In this document: positions 4,688 through 5,701 of the stretch, piece after piece
How the letters are laid out: each line of letters begins with the position of its first letter
How positions within the stretch are numbered: position 1 is the stretch's first letter
Source of the DNA: Pseudomonadota bacterium
GTDB lineage: Bacteria; Desulfobacterota; Desulfobacteria; Desulfobacterales; Desulfobacteraceae
Direction: 5' to 3'
Assembly: GCA_018812385.1 (NCBI GenBank)
Contig: JAHJDU010000620.1
Coordinates: 1-5,701 of the forward strand
Length of the DNA: 5,701 nt
Translations under genes and position numbers: made by a program
The notes under the pieces: generated by a model
The model's database searches: none
Seen by the model: the letters and a program-made list of their open reading frames with translations, nothing else
Told to the model about the DNA's origin: nothing

Positions 4688-5701
4688 TTACATAATCTTT
4701 GCATTATAAAGCCTTAAGCTGTTGGTCACGACAGATATACTGCTTGCAGCCATGGCCAGGGCAGCGAGTATGGGATGTAATTGTCGCAAAAAATCCGGAA
4801 ACATGTCGAATGGGGCCAGGATGCCTGCTGCTACCGGAATCAGCACTGCATTATAGACAAAGGCCAAAAAAAGATTCTGCCTGATGGTTCTCAGGGTTTT
4901 CCTGCTGATTTTTATGGCCTTGGGAATCCCTTCCAGGCTACCGCTTGAAAGAATAACGTCCCCTGTTTCTATGGCAACATCCGTTCCCGTGCCAATGGCC
5001 ATGCCAATATCTGCCTGGGCGAGAGCTTGTGCATCATTGATGCCGTCCCCCACCATGCCGACCAGTTTGTTACCTTTTTGAAGGATTTTAATTTGTTCTG
5101 CTTTTTCTTCGGGCGCAACTTCAGCCACAACTTGGTCAACATCAACTTCAGCGGCAATGGCGTTGGCTGTCTGGATATTGTCTCCGGTCAGCATTACAAC
5201 CTTAAGTTTTTCATCATGCAGACTTTTGATAGCCCGTGCAGATTCCGGTTTTACTGTATCTGATACAGACATAAGTCCAAGAATATTTTTTTCATCTGCA
5301 AGCAGCATCACTGTTTTGCCCTTGTCTTGAAAAGAGGAAATGATTTTATTTGCATTTGAAAGGTCATATCCTTTATTTGAAAACCACTTGGGTTTCCCAA
5401 ATTTGAACTGATGGCCGTTGATATCCGCCTCGACACCAAACCCGGACTGGGCTTTAAAATTTAAAGGTTCCATAAGTTTCATTCTCATGTTTTCGACATG
5501 TGAAACAATGGCCCGGCCAATGGGATGTTCCGAACCCTTTTCAAGGGAGGCTGCATAGGCCAGGACAAATTCCTTTGTGATATCAGGGTATAAAGGGACA
5601 ATATCCACAACTGCGGGTTTCCCCATGGTAATGGTCCCGGTTTTATCTAATACAATGATTTTAAGTTTAGCTGCATTTTCAAGGGCTTCGCTTCTTTTAA
5701 A
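4688..5701 (-). CDS. copA: Cu+-exporting P1B-type ATPase, C-terminal part (5' end outside window)
   Basis: The frame is open from the right edge to TAA at 4688 and gives 337 residues, under half of a typical CopA. It starts just before the phosphorylation motif DKTGT (D19 of the fragment). The nucleotide-binding domain with the heavy-metal ATPase motif SEHPIG (about 57-62) follows, then LTGDN, then the hinge GDGIND (encoded at 5033-5050) and GTGTDVAIETGD. The last two membrane helices carry the P1B-1 determinants: YN in FVYNAVLIPVAAG, and MAASS in ALAMAASSISVVTNSLRL. These residues mark Cu+ (or Ag+) transport rather than Zn/Cd. By family the enzyme exports monovalent copper from the cytoplasm using ATP. 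The metal-binding N-terminal domain, the CPC helix and the TGE actuator loop are beyond the window. The Met encoded at 5624-5626 is internal, not a start. It is probably the first visible gene of an operon with lgt and the 98-aa ORF. Confidence 0.94.
   Translation of the reverse strand, partial: FKRSEALENAAKLKIIVLDKTGTITMGKPAVVDIVPLYPDITKEFVLAYAASLEKGSEHPIGRAIVSHVENMRMKLMEPLNFKAQSGFGVEADINGHQFKFGKPKWFSNKGYDLSNANKIISSFQDKGKTVMLLADEKNILGLMSVSDTVKPESARAIKSLHDEKLKVVMLTGDNIQTANAIAAEVDVDQVVAEVAPEEKAEQIKILQKGNKLVGMVGDGINDAQALAQADIGMAIGTGTDVAIETGDVILSSGSLEGIPKAIKISRKTLRTIRQNLFLAFVYNAVLIPVAAGILAPFDMFPDFLRQLHPILAALAMAASSISVVTNSLRLYNAKIM

Noticed and set aside
4699..5263. Several short frames on both strands within copA
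   Set aside because: All overlap the conserved ATPase coding sequence and encode nothing recognisable.
1..5701. CRISPR array, tRNA, rRNA, insertion sequence or phage attachment site
   Set aside because: No regularly spaced repeats, cloverleaf-like sequence, rRNA motif, transposase or integrase was seen.

Overview
The window looks like part of a genome from a Gram-negative, sulfate-reducer-like bacterium. A Desulfobacterota lineage such as the Desulfobacteraceae is my guess, from the protein style (NtrC-type regulator next to its kinase, SHOCT membrane protein, Cu+-ATPase with an accessory lgt) and the moderate GC content. No taxonomic marker is present, so this is inference.

Layout. Bases 1-1563 (+) hold the 3' end of a sensor histidine kinase, overlapping a complete sigma-54-dependent, NtrC/ZraR-type response regulator. 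Facing it on the minus strand (1598-1948) is a small exported or membrane-anchored SHOCT-domain protein with a Gly/His/Met-rich segment. Upstream of that gene (1949-2309) is a gene-free control region. It carries a near-consensus sigma-54 (-24/-12) promoter at 2026-2041. About 85 and 107 bp further upstream lie two 19-bp palindromes of the same architecture, spaced 22 bp centre to centre. This is the expected arrangement for tandem enhancer sites of an NtrC-type activator, and the adjacent response regulator is the obvious candidate to bind them.

Bases 2310-3382 (+) form a block of different character. It holds a 42-codon ORF with a good ribosome-binding site, an overlapping 113-aa ORF of unknown function with extreme base skew (about 30% G, 6% C; Leu almost always TTG), and a class I SAM-dependent methyltransferase. 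The block sits between two minus-strand units that look metal-related and may have been inserted.

Bases 3531-5701 (-) look like one operon read right to left. It contains the C-terminal part of a P1B-1 (Cu+) transporting ATPase (copA, running off the right edge), then a complete lgt (prolipoprotein diacylglyceryl transferase), then a 98-aa membrane protein that may be the C-terminal remnant of a larger one.

How they may work together (inference): the two-component system senses envelope or metal stress and switches on the SHOCT protein through sigma-54, while the neighbouring CopA/Lgt operon handles copper export and lipoprotein modification. The strongest items for a second look are the twin-palindrome sigma-54 control region and the base-skewed orphan ORF.
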